DNA of 64,000 nt, from assembly GCA_902728285.1 (NCBI GenBank), contig CACVBU010000404.1, positions 137,994-201,993 of the forward strand, given 5' to 3'. The notes under the pieces were generated by a model that saw only the letters and a list, made by a program, of their open reading frames with translations, did not search any database and was not told where the DNA came from. The position numbers and the translations under genes were made by a program. This stretch comes from Clytia hemisphaerica. Lineage: Eukaryota; Cnidaria; Hydrozoa; Leptothecata; Clytiidae. Numbering within the stretch: position 1 is the stretch's first letter; each line of letters starts with the position of its first letter. This document shows, one piece after another, positions 22,923 to 34,382 of this stretch.

Positions 22923-24385
22923 AGGGATTTCCCGAAAAAAAGTATCGAGTCGTACCACTTCTATAGAAAAAAAGTTATTCTGTGTTTCACCATGGAGGTA
23001 TAAAGAAAAACAGGAGTTGAATGTGTCGGTAATTGGTCGTTGAAGTCTTTTGATTTCTTTTATAAGATGTATCAAAAGAAATTCTAAGCTCGCCCGATGA
23101 AATAAGACTTTTTAGTAGAACTCAAGTTTGCTCTGAACATTCTAATTATCAGTATTGAAGATTCTAGAATTTTAATATACGAAAATTAAATAAAACTTTG
23201 TCCACGACAAAAGTTTATGTTCCATTTTGTTATCCGTTCAATTTTGTTTTGAAAAGATATTTTCTCAAGCCAGAAAATGAAAAGTTCTTTATAAACACAC
23301 CCAATTCCAGACTCAATTTGTAGACATAAAGTCGCTGGAGAATTTTGGAGGAAAGTATCAAGCAATAGAGTTAACTTTAAAGAAAACATTGATCGAAAAA
23401 TCTTATTATTTGACGAGGGATTGCCAAGTTTACAGGTCTTTTTTTAGTCCAAATATTTTCTTACACGGATGTCAGAAACAATGAATCTCGTCTCAACTAA
23501 TTTTTAAAGCTTCAATGAGCCAATAAGATTTCACCAATGGATAAAAGAGCTTATTAAAAATGCACGATATGAGATTATGAGCATACATACATCGTAACTT
23601 TTTTAATCGTAGGGCGAGCTTGGTTACATACAGGGTGTCCCTAATAAAAGTATCGAGTTTGAACATGTGATTGAGTAAAAAAGTTTGTGTGTGTTATCGC
23701 TAAAATATAAGAACATTCTCCATCACATAGGCTCATTACAAAAGGTAGTTACAACGTATAAATTAATCAATAGCCCTTTTACTATTCCCCTGTTGCATAA
23801 ATGTACGTCTTTAAAAATCAAAATTAATAAAAATTCAAATTCCCTCGTTTTACTTTTTTATTGTTCCATACATTCCATTTTTATTATTTTCATAGTTTTA
23901 CATACGATTCTTTACAAACATGTTTTAATTGTTGCGTTTTTCTCATGATCGTAATTTCGTTGCATTTGTAAACAGGCAGAGTATGTTTTTATTGTTACGT
24001 AATGACAAAGAAAAAAGAGGGAGAGCTTAAAATACAATTTTGTGAATACACACTTAAAACTTTCTACTCAATCGCATGTTCAAACTCGATACTTTTATTA
24101 GGGACACCCTGTATAGCATACTTCTCCTGGATTCACTAAATCTGCAATATTTGTGAAAGTTTCTCTCTGTGTCATATTAATTGTCATGAGACATCCTTTT
24201 ATGAATAACTTTTACAAAAAAACAATTCTCAATAACTTTAACGTTATGAAAATTGTAAAGAAAGTTAATTCTTTTTTATCATAACGACTGTTGTAAAAAC
24301 AATTATTGTGTGAACATATTTTGCTACAATTTGTTAAACACACGCAACAACCTTCGAACTCGATAATTTTTTTCGGGACACCCTG
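22923..24385. mobile_element. Tc1/mariner-type TIR element (outer) with nested relative
   Basis: The right end, other strand, reads CAGGGTGTCCCGAAAAAAAT and is followed by TA. The left end has the decayed match GGGATTTCCCGAAAAAAAGT, so the left border is approximate. Both ends continue TATCGAGT. The element contains a related, fresher element at 23631-24111 and no transposase. Confidence 0.55.
23631..24111. mobile_element. Tc1/mariner-type MITE, TA target duplication
   Basis: TA at 23629-23630 and 24112-24113 flank ends beginning CAGGGTGTCCCTAATAAAAG. The inverted repeats continue for about 46 bases with a single mismatch, which suggests recent insertion. The 481-base body has no transposase. 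Confidence 0.88.
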
Positions 24386-24449
24386 TAGGGTGATAACGAT
24401 TTGAGCCGGTTCTTTTGATTTTGATAATCAAAAACGTACTGTTTATTTA

Positions 24450-25685
24450 CAGTATATGGCCCCCAAAACGGAGACGGCCCCCAAAACGGAGGTTGTCATT
24501 AAAAGGAGGATTCTGACTTGTAGATTTATCAGAATTAAACGATTTTTGTTTATTTAGAAAGAATGATGGTTATACTAGAAAATTAGCATGTTTTTGATGG
24601 TTTGAGACGGATTCAAAATAACATATTTGCGTATGAAGGAGATATTTTAACACCAAAATTAGATAAAAATTGCATATAACTCACTCTAGCTCCTTGGATA
24701 TTGAAAATAAGTTATGAAAATGGGGTATAGGAAACTTTCTACACCTAATGCCGTTCAGAAAATGCAGACACATCTGTGACTTTAGAGGATGGGTAAAAGA
24801 TATATAGCATCTTAAAGGTCAACCAGTATTTTGGGACCCTAGAATCAACATTGATAAAACCGAAAATTCTAAATATGAGAAACAGCAAAAAATCTTGGAA
24901 TTCCACTCCTATCAGGTTGAGTTAATAGCTTATAACAAAAAATTAACATTATATATAAAAATTTTCGCTGAATCAGCAAAAATGGCAAATTCTGTCATTT
25001 TCTGCAAATATAGGAAAAATACCTTTTAAAGCTTAATATTTCAGTTTCAGTAAGCTTTGCTTCTCAAATTTCACAGCTTTTCCATACCGAATGGAACTAT
25101 TTCAAAAGACATGATTTTCAGAAATTGATTAATAAGTTGTCTAAATTGGCATTTGAAAAATTTAAAATTTCATTTTGGACTTTGCAATATCGAAATCTTG
25201 AAATATTTCATAAAATCATAAATTTTACATATATCGGGTCGTAATTTTAAGGTAAACACAAATATGTTCATGTTGTTCCTCTATTACCATGGGAATAAGT
25301 ATTTAACTTACACCTCCGTTTTGGGGGCCCCAAACCTGCATTTGACCCAGGGGGGTATATGAAAAATTTTTATCTAACAAATTTATGCCAAACCCTCTAA
25401 ATCACATTTCAAAACTATGGTCAAAATTTTGTATTAATATCTTAAAGATATCTCGAGAAATCGCTAAAATTGCAACCTCCGTTTTGGGGGCCATTAGAAA
25501 AAAGCTACCTATCTTTAAGCTATTGAAAAATATTGTTGAAATTGAAAATTTGGAAAAAGAACTGTCGGGAATAAAGTAGGATTGTTAAATGTTTTCATGA
25601 AAGAAAAATTTTTTGTAAAACCCTCTTTTCCTCTAGCTTTGAGAGAAATTTTAAATTTGATCGCCGTTTTGGGGGCCACATACTG
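24450..25685. mobile_element. TIR element with repeated CCCCCAAAACGG subterminal motif
   Basis: TA flanks (24448-24449, 25686-25687) enclose ends CAGTATATGGCCCCCAAAAC and GTTTTGGGGGCCACATACTG. The core word CCCCCAAAACGG, or its complement, also occurs inside at about 24474, 25314 and 25482. CAGT-like ends and TA flanks suggest a Tc1/mariner/pogo relative. No transposase is visible in 1.24 kb. Confidence 0.8.
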
Positions 25686-25839
25686 TACTGACTATAAAAT
25701 AAAATACAAAAACATGTCATAAAAATCATTACAAAATTTGTTTGTTTGTTATGCATTGCAACTATTTTCTTTTTTATTAGGACAACTTATAATTAAAACT
25801 GTACACCTAATACAAATTCTAAATCTCTTTATAAAAAAT

Positions 25840-27246
25840 CTATTGAATACAACAGGCAGAAGGGGAGTGCCTTTTTGCAAGAGTGTCTCTGTATAGTGTT
25901 AGTTCTTCAGCACGTTTCATCATTGATTTGGTTTTCTCACTCACAACACGATAACTTTCGCTAGATTTGTCAAGTGTTCCACAAATAGAAATACACAATT
26001 CGATTCCTTTATAATATTCTTGTAAGGCTTCGTCATATCTGCTCTCGTCATCCAACGATTCCCCTTGTTCTGCATGTTTCAAGGCTCGATCAAAACCAGG
26101 CAAAATCTCTCTATAATTCTCAATCGAATGTTGTCTTGTGAGTGAGATTAAAGATTTCTTTGCCAGTTGTTTTTGATATAATTTTAATTGCTCTGCTCTT
26201 GTAACATATTGATTTACTTTTGCTTTGATTGCTGTTTTTTTGTCTCTGTCATTTTCAAAATCTATTGCAGGGATAAAATATTCTAATGCTGAACAGTACC
26301 TCTCAATAGCTTGTTTAAAATCTTTCTTCTCATCAAATTTTATAGCTTCAGTCACTGTGCTGATAGCTTTTTGCAATGATTCTTTTCTTGGAGCGTGCTC
26401 AAGATCTACAAATGGATGAGAAAAAAATTCCTCAAATGTTATCCTATTCTCAGGATCTCGTTGCAAAAGTCTGGAAAGCAAATCTCTGCAGTTTGGTGAT
26501 AACACAACTGTGCTTGGAATAACAACTTCATCTTTTGACAAAATCTTCAACTCTAATTCTTCATAAGTTTTAGATGCAAAGGGAGCAGAGCCAAATAAAG
26601 TTTCAAACAAGATCACACCGCTAGACCACAAGTCAACAGATGCATTGTATGAATCTGATAAAAACATTTCAACTGCCATGTAAAGAGGCGACCCCCTCAA
26701 GTTATCTCGTCCCTCTTTGTCTAAGATGTGCTGAGCAAAACCAAAATCTCCAACCTTCAAGGTGGGATTATCTTTTGAGTCGAGCAACAGGTTGTGTGGT
26801 TTTAAATCCATGTGAGAAATATTTCTTTCACGGATATACTGCAATGCTAGAGCCAATTGACGCAAAAATTTCCTAGCAACATTTTCTGGAAGTCTCTTAT
26901 ATTTTTTGATAAAGCTGGATAAATCTCCACCACTACAATACTCAAGAATCAGATAAATATTATTTTCATCCCATTGGAAATCTTTTAATTTTACAATATG
27001 TTCATGGTCTAAACTTTTCAAAATTTCGATTTCACGGAGCAAATTCTCACTTGACTTTTTCCCCAAACTGCTCTTTTTGATGCATTTTACCGCAACTATT
27101 TCACGTATATTTCCTTTCTTGTATCCTTTATATACAGAAGCATACGATCCTTCACCAAGCTTTTCAGTCAGAACGAAGTCCTTCATTTTTGGAGGGCCAA
27201 AATTTAAAATTTGCTTTTTTAAGGTAGTTTCTCTGGAGGCCGCCAT
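25840..27246 (-). CDS. ULK3: ULK3-like serine/threonine kinase with two MIT domains
   Basis: 468 residues in one exon, against about 470 for human ULK3, so it looks complete. Known ULK3 acts in autophagy, in Hedgehog/GLI signalling and in ESCRT-dependent abscission, where its MIT domains bind ESCRT-III tails. Visible kinase parts are the Gly loop LGEGSYASVYKG, VAVK Lys, HMD in place of HRD (vertebrate ULK3 also lacks the Arg), DFG in VGDFGFAQ, and AVE in place of APE. Two helical MIT regions follow, about residues 285-355 and 378-458. The start is the first ATG and agrees with the family N-terminus. The last four residues are CCIQ before the stop, a CaaX-type prenylation signal. Lack of introns contrasts with the multi-exon neighbours and could mean a retrocopy, but the frame is intact. 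Confidence 0.93.
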   Translation of the reverse strand: MAASRETTLKKQILNFGPPKMKDFVLTEKLGEGSYASVYKGYKKGNIREIVAVKCIKKSSLGKKSSENLLREIEILKSLDHEHIVKLKDFQWDENNIYLILEYCSGGDLSSFIKKYKRLPENVARKFLRQLALALQYIRERNISHMDLKPHNLLLDSKDNPTLKVGDFGFAQHILDKEGRDNLRGSPLYMAVEMFLSDSYNASVDLWSSGVILFETLFGSAPFASKTYEELELKILSKDEVVIPSTVVLSPNCRDLLSRLLQRDPENRITFEEFFSHPFVDLEHAPRKESLQKAISTVTEAIKFDEKKDFKQAIERYCSALEYFIPAIDFENDRDKKTAIKAKVNQYVTRAEQLKLYQKQLAKKSLISLTRQHSIENYREILPGFDRALKHAEQGESLDDESRYDEALQEYYKGIELCISICGTLDKSSESYRVVSEKTKSMMKRAEELTLYRDTLAKRHSPSACCIQ

Positions 27247-27432
27247 CTTGATTATTTGTTATGAAGACTCGCTCGCTCAAACATGATGTAATGGTGTAAT
27301 GACGTAAGACATTTTTCCGATATTTGCTGACACTGCATAATATTTACAACAAATTTACTGACCAGCCGAATGATCACTGGGTATCCACACGATCAAAATG
27401 TACTTACCAAAACAGCAAGGATGAAGGACAAA
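27247..27432. other. Upstream region of the ULK3-like kinase
   Basis: This short stretch before the kinase start (minus strand) contains ATGACGTAA at about 27300, a CREB/ATF-like half site. I see no TATA box. A TIR element begins at 27433. Confidence 0.3.
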
Positions 27433-27811
27433 TACACCTTTCCCGTAATTCGTAAAACTAATGCGCGCGCATTATTTTGATGCTCTCCACCGTTTGGTCT
27501 CTGGAGGTAAACAAACCCGTTTTTGCCTGCGTTCCCTTAGGGAAAGTTGGTTTTTTGAGCTTTTCTTAAGTTCTGTCGAACAAAATCCCCTCAAATTTTA
27601 GTATGTTCAATCTATTCATGATATTATACCACCCTGAAAATATTTTGCCAAAAGAAGGTCGCTGTCAAAAGTTAGAGGCTCAAATCCCACTTTCCCTAAC
27701 CCCTCGCAGGCAAAAACGCGTTTTTTGCCTCCCAAACAATTTTATACACAACGGTGGAGCGCACATTTTCCCGGGCCATTTCTGAGAAATTTGAATTACG
27801 GGAAAGGTGTA
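27433..27811. mobile_element. Long-TIR foldback-like element upstream of ULK3
   Basis: Both ends begin TACACCTTTCCCGTAATTC. The inverted repeat continues, with gaps, through CTCCACCGTT and GTTTTTGCCTGCG to GGGAAAG, roughly 115 bases per arm of a 379-base element. The outermost TA may be the target duplication. It lies about 190 bases upstream of the kinase start and could affect its promoter. Confidence 0.75.
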
Positions 27812-28118
27812 TTAATGCTGAATGCTCAGGGATGGTGGTTGGTTTGTATTTGAGGCTCTTAAATGATATTCCTACAGGAAGGATCTGGAGGTCTCCCTGC
27901 ATTAAGTGTATAAAGTGATGAGGTTTTTCCTGCTGCGAAGCTTTAGCTTTTGATGATGCAGATGTGCCCCACCCCACCCGCTACGCAATCTTCAATTGTG
28001 GACACTGAGGTACTGAGGCAAAATACAGTAGGATAAAGGCAAAAGGAGGTGCTGTTGTCAGATCAGATGCCATTATCAATCTCTTGAGATATCCATTTGA
28101 CTCATATTAGCCAGGGAG

Positions 28119-28295
28119 ATGTCAATCGAAAAGTTACAATCAAAATCAATCAAAGATTTTACATCATTTCAAGATTGATTTGGTTCGATTGTACTTCGAC
28201 CAATCACTTTGATTGGTTTCGATTGATTTTGTCAATCACTTCTCGATTGGTTTCGATTATATTCGATTGGTTCGACATTCATTTTTGATTGACAT
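28119..28295. mobile_element. Small TIR element filled with CGATTGGTTTCGATT-type repeats
   Basis: Ends ATGTCAATCGAAAA and, other strand, ATGTCAATCAAAAA enclose six or more degenerate copies of CGATTGGTTTCGATT and its complement. Confidence 0.65.
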
Positions 28296-28378
28296 CCTTT
28301 TTTTGTTACTAGACTAATGAAAAGCCGGAACGATGACACCATGTGTGATCGCCTCTTTCCAAACAAATGAAGCACTGA

Positions 28379-28760
28379 CAGTCAGGCACATCCTGGCAAA
28401 TGAACGGGGTGAGCATTTGCATGGGGTATTCGTCACCCAGTGTAAATGAGATAGGACGTCTCAGGCTAAAAGCGTGAAAATGAATAAAAATGAACTTCAA
28501 ACTGAAAATGGGAAAAAAGGAAGAAAACTGGGAACTTTATTTTTTCGTTAAAAGTTTCTTCAATCTTCGAAGACAAAATTGACCCATGGAAAAAAAATTT
28601 CATCTATGCAGTTCTTTGAAATGAAGCAAAATATTTCCAACCCGGTTCAATTGCATGGGGTATTCAGTGCTATTACATCACTTTTGTTTTCGACCCCTTG
28701 CATTTGCCACCCATCGCAAGTGAAAAATACCCCGTTCATTTGCCAGGATGTGCCTGACTG
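28379..28760. mobile_element. MITE with ACTGA flanks
   Basis: Ends CAGTCAGGCACATCCTGGC and GCCAGGATGTGCCTGACTG are inverted and continue through AAATGAACGGGG. ACTGA directly flanks both sides (28374-28378, 28761-28765). The internal word TTGCATGGGGTATTC occurs twice. No coding capacity. Confidence 0.75.
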
Positions 28761-28765
28761 ACTGA

Positions 28766-31028
28766 TTTGGTCAAATATCATGTACCTAACAGGGGCAATC
28801 GTTTCTTTAATCATGCCTACAAGGTTGGCCTAAATACCTAATCATTTGAAGTCTATGTATATGGTAGAGGTATATAATTGTTTTATTCTAATCCTATTTT
28901 TTTCCAAGGAATATTTTAAGCCCAATTTGAGGGTGGTAGCACCAACAGAACAGGTTCTAGGTTTTTTATCCAGGCAAAAATGCTTGAAATTAGCCAATTT
29001 CGGGCATAAAAAAGGCCGGAGAACCGTCAAAAATTGAAAAAATCAAAAAATATCTCAGATTTGTGTTATTTGGGTCCCAACGGACCAAAAAAAATTATGC
29101 AAACTTAATTTTGAAAAAAAAAGTCTCTATAGCCCACTGCTAATGCTAAGTAGTAAAGTAGAGATTGATGTCTTCTTTGTTCTTAGAATGCTAAAAAGAG
29201 CATGACAATTTTCTCATTGTACATTGAAGAAGACTTTGTGAGAGTTGTAGAAGTCTTTTTAATTTCATTTAGAATTACCTCTAAGTAATTGTACAGGTTC
29301 TTTTCGCAAATGATTTAACTGCAGTCTAAGATATTTGAGATAAAATTATTTCAATCTGAAACGAGTAGACCAAGACCAAATAGTAATTTGTTCCTGTAGA
29401 CCAGTTCTTTACACAATGGTCCCATTCTGGTATCAGGCCATATTTTAGAAATGCAAGGCAGGGTCTGTTGGTGGCCAAAAAGGGCACTTTTTCAGTGCTT
29501 TTCCACTAAAAAGACTGTTTTTACCAATTTTGGTAATTTCAGGGGGGTAGCATCCGATTACAAACGTTAAAAGAGCATGAAAAATGGCCTGGTAGTCACC
29601 TATTAATTGGTCAATAAAAATTTGTTTAGAGGCATTTTTCATTGTTGAGGGCGACCCCTGACAGCCTGAAAGGTTATGTATGACTATACGTATGTAAAGT
29701 GAATATTAAAAAGATGTTATAATAGATGTTATATCCTAGTATACTAAGATTACAGCAAGGTCTTAGTATGCTACGGTTAAACGCGACTGTCAGTGCTGCA
29801 AATAGGGAAATTTCAGTTGGCCGGTAATTTTTCGAGTGTAACGAGCAAAATGAAAAACTGAGCCTCAGAATGACCGGTAGAAACTACCAAATGACTTGTA
29901 ATTACTGGTCACCGGCGGTTATTTGCAGCACTGACTGTATCTACAGGGTGGCAAATTCACAAACTCTTACAGACACAGTGTTGATTCATTTACATGCATT
30001 CCTCACCTGTCCTCACCACTTTTCAGGGGCTGGTTATTTTGGTAAAGGTATGAAAATCAAGTTTGGCCTCTGCTCTGACAAATTTAGTATCAAAAGTTTA
30101 TGCTGCAAAAGGGCTTTATTGTTTACTTGCCTTGTGAGCAATAGAAGAATGAGCTGCAAAACTTCTAAAGGGATTTTTTGAAAAATAAACCACACTTTTT
30201 AATGAAATTACAGTAACATTAAAAAAAACTATGAAAAATTACCTAAATTTGAAAGATTTGAACTGACCCAACCTCAAAAACTAATTTGAAGAACAACTTC
30301 CCAAGAAAAGATCTATGGAGGAGAAAACGCATTGCAGGATAGGCTATTTCCTGGAAATTTTGCCTGACCTCAAACACTTATCTGTTTATATGTGTGGATT
30401 TTTTTTACTTTAGCGTGTAATCAAGGCCTGACAAGTCGAAGTGCTCTCTCAGGAGTTAAATGACAAATTTGACAGTTTTTTATATAAACTTCTCACAGGG
30501 GTTTCTTGTCAATGTATTGTGCAAACATTTTATAGTTGTAAAGTGCGAGTGAAAAAAACGTACGGCTAGCTTAGTTTCTAATCCTGATATGGAAGTTTTA
30601 GTCTAGGCTGGTAGGGTCCAAATTTAGTCTTTCACTGCTTCAGAGTCCAAATTCTGTCTATCAGGGTCCAACAAGCTTTTTTGGGCAACTTTGGGATTTT
30701 GAACTTAAAAAGTCCAGAACATAACCCTAACTGGCCCGGGCATGTTCAAGTCATGTTTTTGCTATATTTTGGCCAAAAGGGGCCATCCACATAGTACGTA
30801 CGCACTAAGGGGGGGGGGGTGGGGGTATCTTATCAAAAGCGTATTCTTGCGTGCAGGGGGGAGGGGAGGGTCGAATGAAAATGTATGTATGCAAAAAAAA
30901 AAATTCAGCCCTTTTTTGCATGTAAAATCGTGTGAAAGAGAATAAAGAGTGAATTGTTGTCCTGCTCTCATGAAATGAAATAATAAACGACATTATGCAA
31001 AGAGAATAATGTGTACATAATTATCTGC
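28766..31028. other. Gene-free interval with a short MITE and G-runs
   Basis: No coding exon was recognised. A 147-base MITE is at 29789-29935. At 30778-30870 a segment GGCCATCCACATAGTACGTA followed by long G-runs looks like one end of a TIR family that is also seen near 32980-33075. Confidence 0.45.
29789..29935. mobile_element. Short MITE (GTCAGTGCTGCAAATA ends)
   Basis: GTCAGTGCTGCAAATA at the left and TATTTGCAGCACTGAC at the right are perfect inverted repeats. The interior also holds opposed CCGGTAAT/CCGGTAG words. Confidence 0.7.
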
Positions 31029-31031
31029 TTA

Positions 31032-32006
31032 GGGAGCGGTCATAAAGTATCTACTAGAGGGGGGTGGAGGATATTTTGAAAAATCCAAAAAAAATTTCGC
31101 ACCCCCCCCTAAGCCCTCAAAAAAAAATTCGAACCCCCCCTCATAAGGCCCAAATTTTTTTCGCACCCCCCCCCCAACTAAGAAAATCTTTACGTGAAAA
31201 AGAATTCATCCAGATGCGGTACAAAGAGTATTATTTGTTTGTATGACAGTTTTTTATGTCAAAATAAGGTAAGGGAGATAGTAGTTTAGCCCTGTTAAGT
31301 TAAAGTATAACAGGGTTAAGACAAGAGTCATCAAGTGGTTTTCTCTGAGCTTCTGTAAAATTTGGAAAAAAATACGGCTTATTTTCCCCAGTAGCGATCT
31401 GGCTTAATTTTCTGGGGGTGCAAACTATGAAATTGGCGCCCCCGGTATTTTCTGTCCTTACTTGCGCCCTCCATTATTAAGTGAAAATATTAAACTGTAA
31501 GAGCAGTATCGTTGAAAGTAACGCCCGGAATCTTTGAGTCAAGAAACTTGGAATTTGTTTTTTGTAATTTGAAATGTTAAGGTGTTTTGACATTAGCAGA
31601 TGCTAAGGAGGCGCAACCATGGTTTGCGCCGACGGGCGAAAATTTCAATATTTTTCACCACCATTTTAGCTAAAAGACACTTCGTTTTGACAATTTTCTT
31701 TTAAGAAGTACTTTTTCAAACCACCCTGATGAGCTGTGAGAGCCACTAATCTACTTCCGTCGCCTAGCTCAATGTTACAAACCAAAAGGGCAAGGCGATG
31801 ATGCCCAAATAATGCCATTAGGAAATGTACATATATGCAATAAGATAAATTATGAGTTTTCTCTTGAGTTTCCCAAAAAAATTTGGAACCCCCCCCTAAG
31901 CCCTAAAAAAAATTTTGGAACCCCCCCCTAAGCCCTCGAAAAAAATTTCGAACCCCCCCCTAGAATCCTCCACCCCCCCCCTAGTAGATACTTTATGACC
32001 GCTCCC
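31032..32006. mobile_element. PIF/Harbinger-like MITE, TTA duplication, C-run minisatellite core
   Basis: TTA on both sides (31029-31031, 32007-32009) flanks inverted ends GGGAGCGGTCATAAAGTATC, which continue through TACTAG and G-runs. A 3-bp TTA duplication with G-rich ends fits PIF/Harbinger. Inside, a unit close to AAATTTCGAACCCCCCCC plus TAAGCCCT recurs about three times on the left and four times on the right. No transposase. Confidence 0.8.
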
Positions 32007-32356
32007 TTAATGCTTTAAATGTGACACTCATATTTTACCAGAAGATTTGCACTTTAATTTTTTAGATGAGGGGTTAATGGAAAACGTATATCAAAGGGGG
32101 TGTGGGCATAATGCGTACGCATATATGTCAGGTTAGATCTTTTCAGTTCCCATTAATCTTGGATTATAATGCAAAAAATCATGGCGACTTGAAAAAGTCA
32201 TACAAATGCCGCCTTCTTTAAATACCTCCTTGAATAAACGCCCTTCAAAAGACCTGTCGACTACTTGATATGTTCTTTTTTTGTGAAATCAGTTGAGATA
32301 ATAATTTCGGAGGGAAAACAAAATCTTAGCCCAATTAACCAATTTTCTGGGGTATT

Positions 32357-32979
32357 CCTAAAGGGTAGGGTATCCCAAATGGGGCCCAATTGGGCTACTT
32401 CTTGGGGTACCCCTTTTTGCCCTAAATTTTACAAAATGATGCTACAACCTTCGATTGATCATTTACAAAAATCAGATTTAAGATTGCCATAAAAACTTTT
32501 AAGTCACAATAGTCATTTTCCCAAAGTTACTGAAGTCTACTATTTTTTTATCATGGTCAGGCGCCATGTTCTCTTACTCAAAAAAATACAGACCAGAATA
32601 AAATTTCTGAAAATTTTTTAATCTATTATGTACACAATAACATAATGAGTTACTTCAATAGGCCGAGTAATGTTGTTATTTATTTTTGAGGTTGCCCATA
32701 ATGATGTTATTGATATTATGCATGTTATGCATATACGACCCCCTCACAAAGCTCTATTTCATACAACACCATGTGCTTTGACCACATGGTAATATGTATC
32801 TTTGAATATCTTCTGCATTATACAATATTAATTAAAATATTTTTTAGATTCGTAATTCCTGGCTTAGCAAATGACTTTCCTCCACAAATTTTCGGTTATT
32901 TAATTCTGGTCTGTAAATTAAATGGGTACCCCAATAGGTAGCCCAATTGGGGCCCCAATTGGGGTACCCTACCTTTAGG
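32357..32979. mobile_element. TIR element with about 60-base GGGGCCCAATTGGG-bearing ends
   Basis: Left end CCTAAAGGGTAGGGTATCCC and right end, other strand, CCTAAAGGTAGGGTACCCCA continue together through GGGGCCC, CAATTGGGCTAC and TTGGGGTACCC. No clear target duplication was seen. The ends are rich in self-complementary words, so each can form a local hairpin as well. Confidence 0.7.
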
Positions 32980-33080
32980 ACCATTCAAAAAGTACGTACG
33001 CTCGAGAGGGGGGAGGGGGTACTCCCAAAAGCATACGAGGGGGAGGGGGGGTCCTTGAGGAGAAGTACGTACGCTCGTAA
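32980..33080. repeat. G-run segment with repeated AGTACGTACGCTCG
   Basis: AGTACGTACGCTCG occurs at about 32992 and 33064, with four G-runs of 5-7 bases between. It resembles the end segment at 30778-30870. The G-runs could form a quadruplex. Confidence 0.5.
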
Positions 33081-33574
33081 TTTTTCCTAAACTGTCTTTT
33101 TTGAGAGAAAAACGCAATATTTTCACATCAAAAAATTGTTTTTGCGATTGTTATTTTTCATTTCTCCTTAGGTATTTTTGTTCATCTTATAGATTCTTTT
33201 AATTTCTTGAGACTTTGTTATACATACGATTGGATACCTACATATTCTACTGTTACAAGAATGTATTAGCTGACTGGATGATAAATTCTCTTTAAGAAAA
33301 TTAAAAAACAGTATAACAAAGAGATTTTAAAAACAGCAGAAGCCTAGAACTTCAAAAGGTATACAGTACTCGAAGGTTAAAAGGAATAAAAAAACCTCTT
33401 TTATAAAAATCTGTATTTTTCAGTATCAAATTCAAGGCTTCTTTTTACATTACTTAAAATAAATCAAAAGCTTAAGGCTTAATATTTCTAAAATAAATGG
33501 AACATAATGAATATAGGTATTTGAGACAAAATAATCAGTTCATATTTCTTTAATGGGTGAAATCATCACATTGT

Positions 33575-34298
33575 TTAACAATTTTCAGTTTCGATTTTGT
33601 GTTGGAATTGTGGACAGCTTCCATCTCTGAATTGATTGCTGAAGGCTTGGTTCATGACTCTCTTCTTCTTACAGGGATTGCTGTTTGGAACTTGATGCCA
33701 TTCACTCCATCCAATATCACGTGGAATTGCACAGTGACCTTAAAGTGAATTAATTAAAAATACACGTTTTATTAACCCTTAATGCAAGAGGAGCCTGGGT
33801 TATAGTTTACCAGAAATGAATGACGTCAAAATGTCTGTTTCTTTAAGAAAATGAAATTGATTCAACATTAAGACCCAGGCTCCAGGCACCTCACGCTTTA
33901 GGCATTATCAATAATCAGTAAAGTTTGATTAACGCAACCCAGTTTAAATTATCCTAAATTTTATCATGCCGATTTTCAAGAAAAAAGCTTGTTGGCATAA
34001 ACATTTGAAGTGATCACTTACATCTAGTTTTGACTTGATCTCTTTGTGAGCAGGTTTGAGAAGCTGGGCATCCTCCATTTCGTGTATGTGATTGGTAGTT
34101 GTGGCTGACTCGTCTGCGGATGTTACGGCATTGTCCAGCTGGGATGGATGAATCACTCTCCCAGCCCCCATAGGTTGCATGGCAAGTTCTGTATGTACAT
34201 TTGGGTGGTGGTGAACGTCTACCGCCCCCGCATCCTTCGACCAGAGTCACACCCAAGGTGCAAGCGATTGCAAAAAAAGCAAGAATTTTGATACCCAT
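33575..34298 (-). CDS. Secreted cysteine-rich protein with two TSP1-like repeats (two exons)
   Basis: Exons on the minus strand are 34298-34022 and 33738-33575, joined by a GTAAGT donor and an AATTCACTTTAAG acceptor. They give 146 residues ending at TAA 33577-33575; without the splice the frame would stop six bases into the intron. Residues 1-22 are a clear signal peptide (LAFFAIACTLGVTLVEG). The mature part has two related halves, each with Cys, a Gly-Trp, a basic run, Gly-x-Cys-Pro and a final Cys (YGGWESD..., IGWSEW...). The pattern resembles degenerate thrombospondin type 1 repeats. A secreted matrix or mucus protein is a reasonable guess; no function is assigned and I do not claim a toxin. 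Confidence 0.75.
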
Positions 34299-34382
34299 AC
34301 TGTGACCTGTCCAACTGATCGTTAATTTTGAAGTGATCTTTATTTTAGCTGGAAAAAAGCTTTTAATGTTTTTCTATGATGT

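Noticed and set aside
29870-30181. 103-codon open frame
   Set aside because: Overlaps a short MITE at its start and has low-complexity Cys/Ser content with no family pattern; likely chance.
33575-34298. Venom toxin
   Set aside because: Secretion signal and Cys content alone do not support this; the spacing looks like degenerate TSP1 repeats and no toxin family pattern is visible.
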